Both the position numbers and the translations under genes were made by a program. This document shows positions 15,646 through 24,955 of a stretch of 64,000 nucleotides of DNA, piece after piece. The first letter of the stretch is position 1. Each line of letters opens with the position of its first letter. Origin of the DNA: Thermocaproicibacter sp036260805 (GTDB lineage: Bacteria > Bacillota > Clostridia > Oscillospirales > Acutalibacteraceae); assembly GCA_036260805.1 (NCBI GenBank), contig DATALZ010000084.1, positions 1 through 64,000 of the forward strand, given 5' to 3'. The notes beneath the pieces were generated by a model that saw only the letters and a list, made by a program, of their open reading frames with translations, was not told where the DNA came from and did no database searches.

Positions 15646-15761
15646 GGCCATCCTTTCGCTGTCGGTCGAAGATGCTCGTTATTGTGAATTTTCATTTTAT
15701 TTTCAAGCTTCCCCCTCTCTGTTCGTATAACGTTTCAGGAAAGCAGAATGTTTGAATAAAA

Positions 15762-15790
15762 GGAAAAAACCGACCCTTTTAAGAGTCGGT
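15762..15790 (-). terminator. Terminator after the flavoprotein/PhzF operon
   Basis: On the - strand ACCGACTCTTAAAAGGGTCGGT (one mismatch) is followed by TTTTTTCCTTTT, about 120 bp past the stop at 15912. Confidence 0.75.
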
Positions 15791-15911
15791 CATTTGGTGT
15801 TTCTGTGCAAGAACGCATAAAATTGGTTTTGAAACTGATTTTTTCCGGGAATACGTTAATTCATACCGTACCCTGCTATTTGGGAGTACCTGCTTGGCGT
15901 GCCTTTTCTCT

Positions 15912-17495
15912 TTAAAGAGAAGGTACAAGGATTTTCTCCGCACATTTGATTCCGTCCACCGCCGCGGAAACAATGCCGCCCGCATAGCCGGCGCCCTCGC
16001 CGCAGGGATACAGCCCTTTGTAGCGGATAGACTGCATGTCGTCGCCGCGCAGCAGACGCACCGGAGACGAAGAACGGCTCTCCACTGCGGTAAGCACCGC
16101 GTCGGGGCTTGCAAAGCCGTGCAGCCGCGCGTCCATCAGTCCGATTCCCTCGCGCATGGAATCCGCAATAAAATCCGGCAAACAGTCGTCAAGCGAACAC
16201 GGCGTTACTCCAACCGGGTAAGTCGGCCTTACATCCCCAAAACCCTTGGACGGGCACCGGGCCAGAAAATCTTCCACGCGCTGTGCCGGAGCATGGTAAT
16301 TCTGCCCGCCCAGCACATAAGCCTGTTCCTCTAGCCTGCGCTGGAATTCAACGCCGGCAAGCGGGCCATCCGTGCCGAAATCATCCGGGCCGACGTTTAC
16401 CAGCAAAGCGGAATTTGCATTGTCCCCGTTTCGGGCGAAAACACTCATGCCGTTCGTTACAAGCCTGCCCTCTTCGCTTGCGGCGGCCACAACAGTGCCG
16501 CCCGGGCACATGCAGAACGTATAAACGCCCCGCCCGTTTTTCAGGTGTACAGCAAGCTTATAGTCTGCCGCACCCAGAGCCGGGTGCCCCGCAAACTTGC
16601 CGTACTGCGAAACGTCAACCAGCTTCTGTGGATGCTCAATGCGCGCTCCGATGGAAAACGGCTTTGATTCCATCGGCAGACCAAGAGAATCCAGCAAAGA
16701 AAAAGTATCCCGGGCGCTGTGCCCTACCGCGAGAACGACTTGACGCGTATCTATCACTTCCGGGCTTTTCCCCTGCGTACGGAATTCGACGCCGGTTACC
16801 TGTCCATCCTGAAGTCTCAGGCCGGTCATCTGCGTATCAAAGCGGATTTCTCCGCCCAGAGAAATAATTTGCTCGCGGATATTCCGCACCGTACCGGGCA
16901 GGCGGTCGGTACCAATATGCGGCTTTGAGAGGTACAGGATTTCTTCCGGCGCGCCGGCGGATGCAAACTCTTCCAAGACTTTGCGGATACGGGGGTCTTT
17001 CGTCCCGGTATTCAGCTTGCCGTCGGAGAAGGTTCCCGCTCCTCCTTCGCCGAACTGCACGTTGCACTGCGTGTTCAGCTTCCCCGTACTCCAGAACGTT
17101 TCGACCTGCTTTTGCCGCTGTTCCACGCAGGAACCGCGTTCCAGAACAACCGGTTTCTGTCCCGCCTGCGCTAAAATCAGCGCGGCAAACATCCCTGCCG
17201 GGCCGAACCCCACTACCACCGGGCGGGTCTCCAGCGGCCTGCAGACCGGCAGCTCGTAGCGGTAAGGCTGCGCCCCCGTTATCTTACGGTCGCGCGGGGC
17301 GTTGTTTTTCGGGCTCTCCGCATCAATCGTGCAGATAAAATGGACATCGTCCTTATGGCGCGCATCCACGGATTTTTTATAAAGCTTCAGCGAGCGAATC
17401 TCGCCCGGCTTTACTTTCAGCCGTTTCGCCGCCTCGCGTTTCAGGTCGTTTTCCGTTCCGTCCAGCTCCAGCCGGACGTCTGTGATTCGGTACAT
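15912..17495 (-). CDS. FAD-dependent dehydrogenase, COG2509 type
   Basis: Flavoprotein of 527 residues. A small N-terminal domain is followed by the dinucleotide site VVGFGPAGMFAALILAQAG and the family hallmark GEGGAGTFSDGKLNTGT. Family members are uncharacterised FAD oxidoreductases common in Clostridia. The last segment has GLYPCGEGAGYAGGI, the second FAD-binding motif. ATG 17495 follows GAGGGGA. An ATG at 17507 overlapping the upstream TGA is an alternative. It is third in a three-gene unit with PhzF and a second flavoprotein; substrate unknown. Confidence 0.85.
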   Translation of the reverse strand: MYRITDVRLELDGTENDLKREAAKRLKVKPGEIRSLKLYKKSVDARHKDDVHFICTIDAESPKNNAPRDRKITGAQPYRYELPVCRPLETRPVVVGFGPAGMFAALILAQAGQKPVVLERGSCVEQRQKQVETFWSTGKLNTQCNVQFGEGGAGTFSDGKLNTGTKDPRIRKVLEEFASAGAPEEILYLSKPHIGTDRLPGTVRNIREQIISLGGEIRFDTQMTGLRLQDGQVTGVEFRTQGKSPEVIDTRQVVLAVGHSARDTFSLLDSLGLPMESKPFSIGARIEHPQKLVDVSQYGKFAGHPALGAADYKLAVHLKNGRGVYTFCMCPGGTVVAAASEEGRLVTNGMSVFARNGDNANSALLVNVGPDDFGTDGPLAGVEFQRRLEEQAYVLGGQNYHAPAQRVEDFLARCPSKGFGDVRPTYPVGVTPCSLDDCLPDFIADSMREGIGLMDARLHGFASPDAVLTAVESRSSSPVRLLRGDDMQSIRYKGLYPCGEGAGYAGGIVSAAVDGIKCAEKILVPSL

Positions 17496-17503
17496 ATTTC
17501 CCC

Positions 17504-18289
17504 TCATTTCAGTTTTGGAACAATTTCTCCGGTCAGGTAAAGCGCCGCTTTCCCGCCTACTTTTACGCGTTCCCCGCAGAGCTCGCAGTCAAGCAGGCCT
17601 CCGCGCGGAGAAACCTGCGCCGCCGTCATTTTTGTAAGATTCAGTCTCCTAGCCCAGTATGGAATCAGGTTGCAGTGAGCGGAACCGGTGACCGGGTCTT
17701 CGCGGATTCCGAATTTTGGGTAAAAGCAGCGCGATACAAAATTCGTTTTCCCGCCTTTTGCGGTTACAATGACTCCCTCGCCCCGGGGCAGCTTCATCAT
17801 GGCATCAAAATCCGGCTGAAGATTACGCACCTGCTCCTCCGATTCCAGCAGAACGAGAAGATCACGGGAAAGGAGCGTCTCGAGCGGCTTCTCACCAAGA
17901 ATATCTTCAAGATGCTCCGGGGACGGAATCGGCTGCGGAACGCGGGTGGGGAAATCCATCACAAATCTTTCGCCCTCGCAGGCTATGGCTAAAGCGCCGC
18001 TGTTGGTATGAAACTCAATTTTTTCGGTTCCCGGTTCAATAAAATGGGAAACGACGTAAGATGTGCCAAGTGTGGCGTGGCCGCATAAATCCACTTCCAC
18101 TTTCGGCGTAAACCACCGCAGGTCGTAATACCCGCTGCGTTTTACAACAAAAGCGGTCTCTGAAAGGTTGTTTTCCGCCGCAATATTCTGCATCACACCA
18201 TCCGGCAGCCACTCGTCCAGCACGCAGACGCCAGCCGGATTCCCACGGAAAATGACGTCTGTAAAAGCATCCACCACATAATATTTCAT
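17504..18289 (-). CDS. PhzF-family isomerase
   Basis: About 261 residues of the PhzF/diaminopimelate-epimerase fold. The catalytic Glu is in NNLSETAFVV, followed by RWFTPKVEVDLCGHATLG; the second half has GIREDPVTGSAHCNL. PhzF itself isomerises DHHA in phenazine synthesis, but most family members are of unknown function and no phenazine genes are present. ATG 18289 has GAGGG eight bases upstream. It lies between two flavoprotein genes on one unit. Confidence 0.88.
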   Translation of the reverse strand: MKYYVVDAFTDVIFRGNPAGVCVLDEWLPDGVMQNIAAENNLSETAFVVKRSGYYDLRWFTPKVEVDLCGHATLGTSYVVSHFIEPGTEKIEFHTNSGALAIACEGERFVMDFPTRVPQPIPSPEHLEDILGEKPLETLLSRDLLVLLESEEQVRNLQPDFDAMMKLPRGEGVIVTAKGGKTNFVSRCFYPKFGIREDPVTGSAHCNLIPYWARRLNLTKMTAAQVSPRGGLLDCELCGERVKVGGKAALYLTGEIVPKLK

Positions 18290-18319
18290 TGTTCCAACCC
18301 TCATTTCTTCACCGCAGCG

Positions 18320-19549
18320 TCAGCACCCCGCCGCTGCAACCCCCGCGGTAATGCCGCTCGCCCACGCCCATTGCAGGTTAAAGCCGCCGCAGTCGCCGTC
18401 TACGTTCAAAAGTTCACCGCAAAGGTATATCCCTTTACAGAATTTTGACTGAAACCCCGCATCCACTTCCGCCAGAGGAATGCCCCCGGCCGTGACCTGC
18501 GCGTTCTGCCACGACAGCGTGCCCTGAACCGGAAAGTTGAATTGCTTTACAGCATTGGCAATTTTTAGGATATTCTCTTTTGTCAGGGAAGCCGCTGGCC
18601 CTGACACGCCACCCAGAGCGGATTTTGTCACTTCCGCGCCGAGAGCCTTGTTCAGAATTCCTTCCGTCAGCTGAGCGGCGGGCAAATCCCCGCACAGCTT
18701 TGCCTGTTCGCGGAGCAGTGTCGCAAGATCGGCTGCCTCATACTCCGGCGCAAGGTCAAGGGAAATTTGAAGCGCTCCGGCGGCATAATCACCCACATAG
18801 CGTGACAGCTCGAAGATGCAGATACCGGAAAGGGAATTTTCGGTAAACTGCACTTCCCCATGAACCGTTTTCAGGGTTTTGTCCCCGCATTTCAGAGAAG
18901 CGACGGCCATGCTGCGGACGCCTTTTAAGGGCCGGACACGCTTTGGGTCGGTGCGGATCTGTACGAGTGCGGGGCTTAACTTCGTTACGGTATGCCGGAA
19001 CGGGCGGAGAAGCTCGAACCCATCGCCGTCCGAACCGGACTGAGGACAGGCTTTCCCACCGGATGCCAATACGACCCGCCTACCGCTGACGGTGCTCTTC
19101 TCGGACACTGCCGCAAATCCGCCGGGAATGTTTTCAATCCTCACAACGGGAAAATCGCAAATTGTTTCGACTCCGGCAAGCTCCAGATTCCGGCGCAGGA
19201 TGTTCAGAACCGACGAAGCCTGCAGGCTGTAGGGGTAAACGCGGCCCTCGTCCATCTCGCGGCAGAGAAGCCCGTATGACCGGAACAGTTCGATGATCTT
19301 TTGCGGCGGATACCGCTCCAGAACAGCGGAAGCTGCCGCAACATCCCCGTGGTAACGCTCCGGGCCGGCATTCAGATTTGTAAGGTTGCAGCGGCCGTTG
19401 CCGGTCATCAGCAGCTTTTTGCCGACGCGGGGGTTCTTCTCTAAAATGGCAATTTTCAGCCTGCGGCCCGTACTACCGGCCTGCTGCGCTGCGGCAAGAG
19501 CCGCTGCAAGGCCGGACGCTCCCCCACCGATTACAATAAGATCATACAT
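18320..19549 (-). CDS. HI0933/BaiN-family flavoprotein
   Basis: A 409-residue FAD protein of the COG2081 (HI0933/YhiN) family. The N-terminal site is DLIVIGGGASGLAAALAAA, followed by GKKLLMTGNGRCNLTNLN, which is diagnostic. The C-terminus has GIYLCGELLNVDGDCGGFNLQWAWASG. One relative, BaiN of bile-acid 7-dehydroxylating clostridia, reduces steroid double bonds, but no other bile-acid genes are here, so the substrate is open. Start ATG 19549 begins at the FAD motif; the upstream extension lacks conservation. First gene of the unit. Confidence 0.88.
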   Translation of the reverse strand: MYDLIVIGGGASGLAAALAAAQQAGSTGRRLKIAILEKNPRVGKKLLMTGNGRCNLTNLNAGPERYHGDVAAASAVLERYPPQKIIELFRSYGLLCREMDEGRVYPYSLQASSVLNILRRNLELAGVETICDFPVVRIENIPGGFAAVSEKSTVSGRRVVLASGGKACPQSGSDGDGFELLRPFRHTVTKLSPALVQIRTDPKRVRPLKGVRSMAVASLKCGDKTLKTVHGEVQFTENSLSGICIFELSRYVGDYAAGALQISLDLAPEYEAADLATLLREQAKLCGDLPAAQLTEGILNKALGAEVTKSALGGVSGPAASLTKENILKIANAVKQFNFPVQGTLSWQNAQVTAGGIPLAEVDAGFQSKFCKGIYLCGELLNVDGDCGGFNLQWAWASGITAGVAAAGC

Positions 19550-19761
19550 TCCCACTGCTTCAGCCTCCCTGATGTTCGGATGAAACCCAGCCGCAGAGCC
19601 ATCCGCAGTTTTCTCTCCACCCGCCAAAGACGGAGGAAAGTAACGTTTTGCTTCCTAATTTTTATCAAATCTGTTATAATATGTTTTATGATTCTTTATC
19701 TTTCAGAGTATAAACTTTTTCTTTTTTTGATGTAAACAGAGCGGTGTATATTCGTTAGGTG

Positions 19762-19887
19762 CTAGCCGTTACTCGAAAAAAATAAAAACGCAAACGCTGA
19801 CGCGGCCACCAGAACGGCACAAACTGCCGCTATAATGCGCGCGGCCATCGAATGACTATCAGCTCGTTTTTTCGAATTATTTTTCAT
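19762..19887 (-). CDS. Small single-span membrane protein (41 aa)
   Basis: ATG 19887 has a full AGGAGG eight bases upstream. The peptide has a basic N-terminus (MKNNSKKRADSHS) and one hydrophobic helix (AARIIAAVCAVLVAASAFAF), then ends FFSSNG. The layout is that of a small membrane protein or toxin-like peptide. No homologue is recognised. The larger frame to 19974 is not supported. Confidence 0.6.
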   Translation of the reverse strand: MKNNSKKRADSHSMAARIIAAVCAVLVAASAFAFLFFSSNG

Positions 19888-20050
19888 TGGAATCGCCTCC
19901 TGAATAAAATTATTATAACAAGAATTTTTGGAAAAACAACTAAACAGTAAAATCTCATAATTCTCATGATACATAAATGCAACACCGATTTGGTTACGGT
20001 TTTGATAATTCCGATTACAAAAGTTTCATCTTCTTCATGCAGGCATTTTG

Positions 20051-20079
20051 TTGACAACCCCTGTGTTTTGCCATAGAAT
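20051..20079 (+). promoter_or_regulatory. Promoter of the LCP gene
   Basis: TTGACA, 17 bp, TAGAAT. The transcript would have a leader of about 200 nt before the ATG at 20287; that leader holds a degenerate copy of an interspersed palindromic repeat (about 20216-20270). Confidence 0.65.
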
Positions 20080-20215
20080 AGAAAAGTTCTGAAATGCCGG
20101 AAATGAAGATTAATCCAAGTGTTTCCAGCAGAAGTTATTTCATTTTTCGAAGAATCATAAGAAAATTCGGCAGGGCAAGCCGGTCGAAAATTCAGCCACG
20201 CTTTAATCCCCGCCG

Positions 20216-20270
20216 CGGCACAATGAATCGCCGCAAGCGGTCGAATATGGCACCCAGGTTTATAAATAAA
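20216..20270. repeat. Interspersed palindromic repeat, degenerate copy
   Basis: Shares CCGCAAGCGGT, then ATAT.GCACCC.GGTT.ATAA, with the copy at 25777-25823 (roughly three-quarters identical over 55 bp). The inner stem CCGC/GCGG is intact, but the outer stem is not. It lies in the leader of the LCP gene. The rest of 19888-20286 shows a promoter and no credible gene. Confidence 0.5.
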
Positions 20271-20286
20271 GGATGATTAAATAAAT

Positions 20287-21474
20287 ATGGATAACAGAAA
20301 TTACAACCGTGCCCCGCGCAGGGACACCGGGCGCCCTCCTCAAAATGGGCGCTATGCCTCAACTCCGCCAAGGAATCGGGCGAACCGCCCCAATTATGAT
20401 CCTGACGAGATTGACCGTTATAATTATGTAGACCGTGATATATACAGCAACAGCAGTGCTGCTGCTCGGCGAAGCGGCAGAAGAGTTCCGAAAAAAGGCG
20501 GATGTGCCAAAAAATTCTTCAGCACGCTTTGTGTACTGCTGCTCATCGGAGTAGTGGGCGGATTTCTCTACTTTCATGTCATGGCGTCGCGGCTCAACCG
20601 TTCCGGCAATGTAGACAGCAAGACGCTCGCAAAATATGTGCAGCTCCCGTCCGGCGCACCGTCGTGGGATGTAAAATCGGACGGAAACGTTATGAACATC
20701 CTTCTCCTCGGCGTGGATGAAAACAAAGACGGCTCAGATGGGCGTTCCGACAGCAACATGCTTGTCTCCATCGACAACAAAAACAAAACGCTAAAGCTGG
20801 TCTCCTTCCTCCGCGATTCCTACCTTCAAATTCCGACCATAGGAAAAGACAAGCTGAACGCCGCATATGCGAACGGCGGCGTGGCGCTTACTATGCAGAC
20901 GCTTGAAAATAATTACCGTGTTAACATCGATAAATATGTTTCGGTAAACTTTGATAATTTCGCCGCTGTCATTGATAAAATGGGCGGACTGGACGTTAAA
21001 ATGTCCGAAGCCGCGTGCGGGCAGGAGAACGCAAATATGGGCACTCACCTCAGACCGGGCACAAACCATCTGAACGGAAAGCTCTGCCTGTATTACGCAC
21101 GTATTCGCAAAGCGGCGGATAGCTTCGGTCATGACGACTACGGACGCGCAGGCCGCCAGCGCCAGGTGATTCAGTTGATGATTCAGAAGATGAAATCCAT
21201 GAATCCGCTGGAATCCAGCAAGATTATGTACGATTACCTGCCGAATATAAATACAAACCTGAGCGAATCCGAACTTTTATACCTTGCTTCCATCGGGGTA
21301 ACGGTCTCCGGTTATAAAATGGAGAGCCAGCAGATGCCCGCGCCGAACACATTCGACGACCAAAAATACGTAAAGGGCATCGGGTATGTAATTGACCTCG
21401 ACCTGAAAAAGAACTGCAGCATTCTGCGCTCATTTCTTTACGGTGACAGCAGTTCAGAAGCAGCTGCCAATTAA
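20287..21474 (+). CDS. LytR-CpsA-Psr (LCP) family cell-wall ligase
   Basis: A 395-residue protein with a long Arg/Asn/Pro-rich cytoplasmic tail (about 75 residues), one membrane helix (FFSTLCVLLLIGVVGGFLYF) and an extracellular LCP domain. Conserved motifs are NILLLGVDEN, RSDSNMLVSID, SFLRDSYLQIP and the Arg-bearing GRAGRQRQVIQ. LCP enzymes transfer undecaprenyl-linked glycopolymers such as teichoic acids to peptidoglycan. Monocistronic between its own promoter and a strong terminator. The ribosome site (AAAGGATG) is rather distant from the ATG. Confidence 0.92.
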   Translation: MDNRNYNRAPRRDTGRPPQNGRYASTPPRNRANRPNYDPDEIDRYNYVDRDIYSNSSAAARRSGRRVPKKGGCAKKFFSTLCVLLLIGVVGGFLYFHVMASRLNRSGNVDSKTLAKYVQLPSGAPSWDVKSDGNVMNILLLGVDENKDGSDGRSDSNMLVSIDNKNKTLKLVSFLRDSYLQIPTIGKDKLNAAYANGGVALTMQTLENNYRVNIDKYVSVNFDNFAAVIDKMGGLDVKMSEAACGQENANMGTHLRPGTNHLNGKLCLYYARIRKAADSFGHDDYGRAGRQRQVIQLMIQKMKSMNPLESSKIMYDYLPNINTNLSESELLYLASIGVTVSGYKMESQQMPAPNTFDDQKYVKGIGYVIDLDLKKNCSILRSFLYGDSSSEAAAN

Positions 21475-21490
21475 AACAGAATTACATTGT

Positions 21491-21519
21491 GCGGCGGGAA
21501 TCCCGCCGCTTTTTGTTTT
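21491..21519 (+). terminator. Terminator of the LCP gene
   Basis: GCGGCGGGA-A-TCCCGCCGC followed by TTTTTGTTTT, 16 bp after the stop. Confidence 0.9.
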
Positions 21520-21579
21520 AAATCGACCCGCCGACTTACTGCTTATAAAAAAGTCCTTCCATAATACCCGCAAACAGGG

Positions 21580-21614
21580 GCAAAAGTTTCCCTCCAGAGG
21601 GAAACTTTTTTAAA
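21580..21614. terminator. Bidirectional terminator between LCP and DUF3888 genes
   Basis: AAAAGTTTCCCTC-CA-GAGGGAAACTTTTTT forms a stable hairpin with T-rich ends on both strands, 30 bp past the end of the convergent DUF3888 gene. Confidence 0.8.
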
Positions 21615-21643
21615 ATTTCTTTGTGTATTTCGCTGAAATTTTC

Positions 21644-22138
21644 TTATTGGAGACTGAAGGAGCCATTGGGCGGAGGCCAGCTAATGATCTCATCCTTGTA
21701 GTTGGGCTGTATTTCATAGCTTTCAACATGCTCAAAGATTACAGGTTTTATTTCTCCAATACTGCTTATCTGAAAAGTAATGTTGTCTGTGCCGACGGAA
21801 TTGTGGGGGCCATAGTAAGGCGATATCTGCACTTTTACAAGAAAAGAACTGGGGTCTTCAAAATTTTTTTCGCTCTTTTGAGGAGTTACACTCAGGACAG
21901 TCGTTAAATACGGTGCATTCGTCGGCGGCTCTTTCAAGTATTTCTTATAGAAAAGATCCGAGGGCTCATCAATCTTTGGAAAAAGTAAATCGACAATCAG
22001 CTTTTGGTAAGTTTTATCTTCCGCCGATTCGGTTATTTCTCCGTTGTTATTCGTTAATGCCGAGACTTTATAAACAGGAAAAATCAAACAGGACAGTGCG
22101 ACTGTTATTGCCAATGCAGAAAGGACAGCCTTCTTCAC
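21644..22138 (-). CDS. Secreted DUF3888-family protein
   Basis: About 164 residues. A signal peptide (ALAITVALSCLIFPVYKVSA) is followed by a domain with DLLFPKIDEPSDLFYKKYL and ISPYYGPHNSVGTDNITFQI. The latter resembles the DUF3888 signature (GAHNPPYG.DTITF), found in spore-forming Firmicutes and of unknown function. The start is GTG 22138, eight bases after AGGAGG; the GTG at 22147 is too near that site. Convergent with the LCP gene. Confidence 0.7.
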   Translation of the reverse strand: MKKAVLSALAITVALSCLIFPVYKVSALTNNNGEITESAEDKTYQKLIVDLLFPKIDEPSDLFYKKYLKEPPTNAPYLTTVLSVTPQKSEKNFEDPSSFLVKVQISPYYGPHNSVGTDNITFQISSIGEIKPVIFEHVESYEIQPNYKDEIISWPPPNGSFSLQ

Positions 22139-22359
22139 AGCTTTCACCTCCTATTGAATCATTCCAACGATAGTCTTTGTGAAGCGCTGAAATAATATTT
22201 GTGGAAATTGTTTCGTTTGAGCGAATGACAGATGGAACGGAATCAGCAGGTAAAAAATCTTTAATTTTTACGAATGAAATGGTATAATAATAAAATCAAT
22301 AAAATTTGGAAACTGGCGAACCGCTGATTGGATGTTCGCTACTCCCGGAGGCTAAAAAA

Positions 22360-24306
22360 ATGGAGAAAAAAACCTTTTACATCACAACGCCTATTTACTA
22401 CCCGTCGGGCAAACCGCATATCGGCCACTGCTACTGCACGCTGGCCTGCGACGCAATCGCCCGCTACAAGCGAATGCAGGGCTGCGATGTAATGTTTTTA
22501 ACCGGGACTGACGAACACGGCCAGAAGATTGAGCTGAACGCGGAAAAGGAAGGCATTACGCCGAAACAGTACGTTGACCGCGTCGCCAAGGAATTTCAGG
22601 ACTTATGGAAGCTTCTGAATATTTCGAACGATAAATTCATCCGCACAACGGACGACTACCATGTAAGCGCCGTACAGAAAATCTTCAAGGAGCTTTACGA
22701 CCGCGGAGATATCTACAAGGGCGAATACAAAGGCTGGTACTGCACCCCATGCGAATCCTTCTGGACGGAAACGCAGCTGAAAGACGGCAAATGCCCGGAC
22801 TGCGGCCGCGAAGTAAAAATGGCAAACGAAGAAGCTTACTTCTTCCGCCTTTCAAAATATGCGGACAGGCTGCTGAAACTGTATGAAGACCAGCCGGACT
22901 TTATTCAGCCGGACAGCCGCAAAAACGAAATGATCAGCTTCATCAAACAGGGTCTGGAAGACCTGTGCGTTTCACGCACGAGCTTCTCGTGGGGCATCCC
23001 GGTCACGTTTGACCCGAAGCATGTTGTGTATGTCTGGGTCGACGCCCTGACGAACTATATCACCGCCCTCGGCTACGGCTCGGACGACGATTCACTCTAC
23101 CGCAAATTCTGGCCCGCGGACGTTCACTTTGTCGGCAAGGAAATCGTCCGGTTCCACACCATCATCTGGCCTGCAATGCTGATGGCCCTTGACCTTCCGC
23201 TCCCGAAGCAGGTTTACGGCCACGGCTGGCTCCTGTTTGGCGACGGCAGCAAGATGAGCAAAAGCAAGGGCAACGTTGTTGACCCGCTGGTTCTGTGCAG
23301 CCGTTACGGCGTGGACGCTATCCGCTACTTCCTGCTGCGTGAGATTCCGTTCGGCTCGGACGGCCTGTTCACCAACGAGGCCCTCATCAACCGCATTAAC
23401 TCCGACCTTGCGAACGACCTCGGGAACCTGCTCTCCCGTACCACAGCAATGGTAGAGAAGTATTTTGGGGGAAAGATTCCCGCCGAACGCGAAAGCGACG
23501 CCATCGACGACGACCTGATTCAAATGGCATTAAATCTCCGCGAGAGATGCGACTCCGCAGTAAACGGCTACCAGTTCTCTTCTGCTCTGACGGAAATCTG
23601 GAAGCTCGTTGCCCGTGCAAACAAATATATCGACGAAACGGCGCCGTGGGCTTTGGGCAAGGATGAAACAAAGAAAGCCCGCCTTGCGGCCGTGCTTTAC
23701 AACCTCTGCGAATCCCTGCGTATTATTTCGATTCTTCTGGCGCCGTTCCTGCCGGAGACCTCGCCGAAGATTCAGGCGCAGATCGGCGCTTCTGCCGACG
23801 AGCTGACCTATGAATCCGCCGCGAAATGGGGCGTTCTCTCTTCGGACGCCGTGATTTCAAAGGGCGAAACCCTGTATCCGCGCATTGACGTAACCAAGGA
23901 AATTGAAGAACTGAACCGCCTGATTCCGAATCCGGCGGCAAAGGAAGAAGCAAAGCAGCCGGATGAAAAACCGGAAGGCATCGCCCAGATTGCAATCGAC
24001 GATTTCGCGAAAGTCGACCTCCGCGCGGCTACCATCAAGGCCTGCGAACCGGTGAAAAAGTCCAAGAAACTGCTGAAACTGACCCTCGACGACGGAACCG
24101 GCGAACGGACGGTCGCTTCAGGCATTTCCCAGTGGTACAAGCCGGAAGACCTGATCGGCCACACCGTAGTTCTGGTTTCAAACCTGAAACCCGCAAAACT
24201 TTGCGGCGTGGAGAGCCAGGGCATGATTCTTGCGGCGGACGCCGGAGAAAACGATGTGAAAGTGATTTTTGTGGACGGCGTACCCGCAGGCAGCAAGATT
24301 CGGTAA
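22360..24306 (+). CDS. metG: Methionyl-tRNA synthetase
   Basis: Class I synthetase of 648 residues charging tRNA-Met. The HIGH motif reads KPHIGHCY, and KMSKS reads GSKMSKSKGN. The zinc knuckle has CTPCESF...CPDCGRE. A C-terminal EMAP/Trbp111-like tRNA-binding domain (DFAKVDLRAATIKACEPV...) follows. ATG 22360 has GGAGG eight bases upstream. No T-box is visible in the leader. It is followed by a terminator and a GNAT/TatD pair. Confidence 0.97.
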   Translation: MEKKTFYITTPIYYPSGKPHIGHCYCTLACDAIARYKRMQGCDVMFLTGTDEHGQKIELNAEKEGITPKQYVDRVAKEFQDLWKLLNISNDKFIRTTDDYHVSAVQKIFKELYDRGDIYKGEYKGWYCTPCESFWTETQLKDGKCPDCGREVKMANEEAYFFRLSKYADRLLKLYEDQPDFIQPDSRKNEMISFIKQGLEDLCVSRTSFSWGIPVTFDPKHVVYVWVDALTNYITALGYGSDDDSLYRKFWPADVHFVGKEIVRFHTIIWPAMLMALDLPLPKQVYGHGWLLFGDGSKMSKSKGNVVDPLVLCSRYGVDAIRYFLLREIPFGSDGLFTNEALINRINSDLANDLGNLLSRTTAMVEKYFGGKIPAERESDAIDDDLIQMALNLRERCDSAVNGYQFSSALTEIWKLVARANKYIDETAPWALGKDETKKARLAAVLYNLCESLRIISILLAPFLPETSPKIQAQIGASADELTYESAAKWGVLSSDAVISKGETLYPRIDVTKEIEELNRLIPNPAAKEEAKQPDEKPEGIAQIAIDDFAKVDLRAATIKACEPVKKSKKLLKLTLDDGTGERTVASGISQWYKPEDLIGHTVVLVSNLKPAKLCGVESQGMILAADAGENDVKVIFVDGVPAGSKIR

Positions 24307-24365
24307 ACAGGCACAGCCTGTTTCGTCCCGGTGCTTCAACAGGGTACTGTTTCTCAGATTATTTT

Positions 24366-24402
24366 GCCGGGAGTGTTTTGGGGCACTCCCGGCTTTTGGT
24401 TT
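24366..24402 (+). terminator. Terminator after metG
   Basis: GCCGGGAGTG and CACTCCCGGC form a 10-bp stem around TTTTGGGG, followed by TTTTGGTTT. Confidence 0.85.
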
Positions 24403-24451
24403 AGTCCTGATGCAGCAGACAGCAAAAAAATTTTATGGGTGGTGTTCGCCG

Positions 24452-24901
24452 ATGGTGATCCGAAAGCTAAATAACGACGAAATAAAATCCGCGTTGGATT
24501 TAGCTTGGAATGTGTTTCTGAAATTTGAAGCGCCTGATTACAGTCAGGACGGCGTTGATGAGTTTAACAGAAGTATCCACGACCCACAATATCTGAATAT
24601 GCTGCAGCTTTACGGGGCTTTCGATGGAAAGAAGATAGTTGGAATGATTGCTACCCGCAGCAGCGGAAAACATATTGCCCTGTTTTTTGTGGATGGAAAA
24701 CATCAGGGGCAAGGCGTTGGACGAAAACTGTTTACACAGATCTGCGCCCAGAGCTCAAGCGAAAAAATAACGGTAAATTCTTCGCCGTTCGCCGTTCCGA
24801 TCTATCACCATCTTGGCTTTACAGATACCGATACGGAGCAGATCACAAACGGTCTGCGATATACCCCTATGGAATACAATCTTGAAAAGGGACTATCATG
24901 A
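24452..24901 (+). CDS. GNAT-family N-acetyltransferase
   Basis: A 149-residue acetyltransferase. It starts VIRKLNNDEIKSALDLAW; the acetyl-CoA loop is FVDGKHQGQGVGRKLF (Q/RxxGxG/A), and the C-terminus is YHHLGFTDTDTEQITNGLRYTPM. The last motif is common in small GNATs of Firmicutes acting on unknown amines. ATG 24452 was chosen because the earlier frame covers the metG terminator. It lies 54 bp before tatD and may be transcribed with it. Confidence 0.85.
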   Translation: MVIRKLNNDEIKSALDLAWNVFLKFEAPDYSQDGVDEFNRSIHDPQYLNMLQLYGAFDGKKIVGMIATRSSGKHIALFFVDGKHQGQGVGRKLFTQICAQSSSEKITVNSSPFAVPIYHHLGFTDTDTEQITNGLRYTPMEYNLEKGLS

Positions 24902-24955
24902 ACTGATGCAGCCCGCAAAGTGCAGCCGCATTGGAATTCATTTGTGGAGAAGTTT

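Noticed and set aside
18320..19549. Bile-acid (bai) operon
   Set aside because: Only a BaiN-type flavoprotein is present; none of the other bai genes is nearby and the OYE at 46509 is of the short YqjM size.
20094..20276. 60-codon + frame upstream of the LCP gene
   Set aside because: Very basic peptide that crosses the palindromic repeat and has no ribosome site. The region is better read as a leader.
22200..22359. T-box riboswitch before metG or trpS
   Set aside because: No T-box sequence (AGGGTGGNACCGCG-like) or specifier stem is visible in either leader; the trpS gap is only 61 bp.
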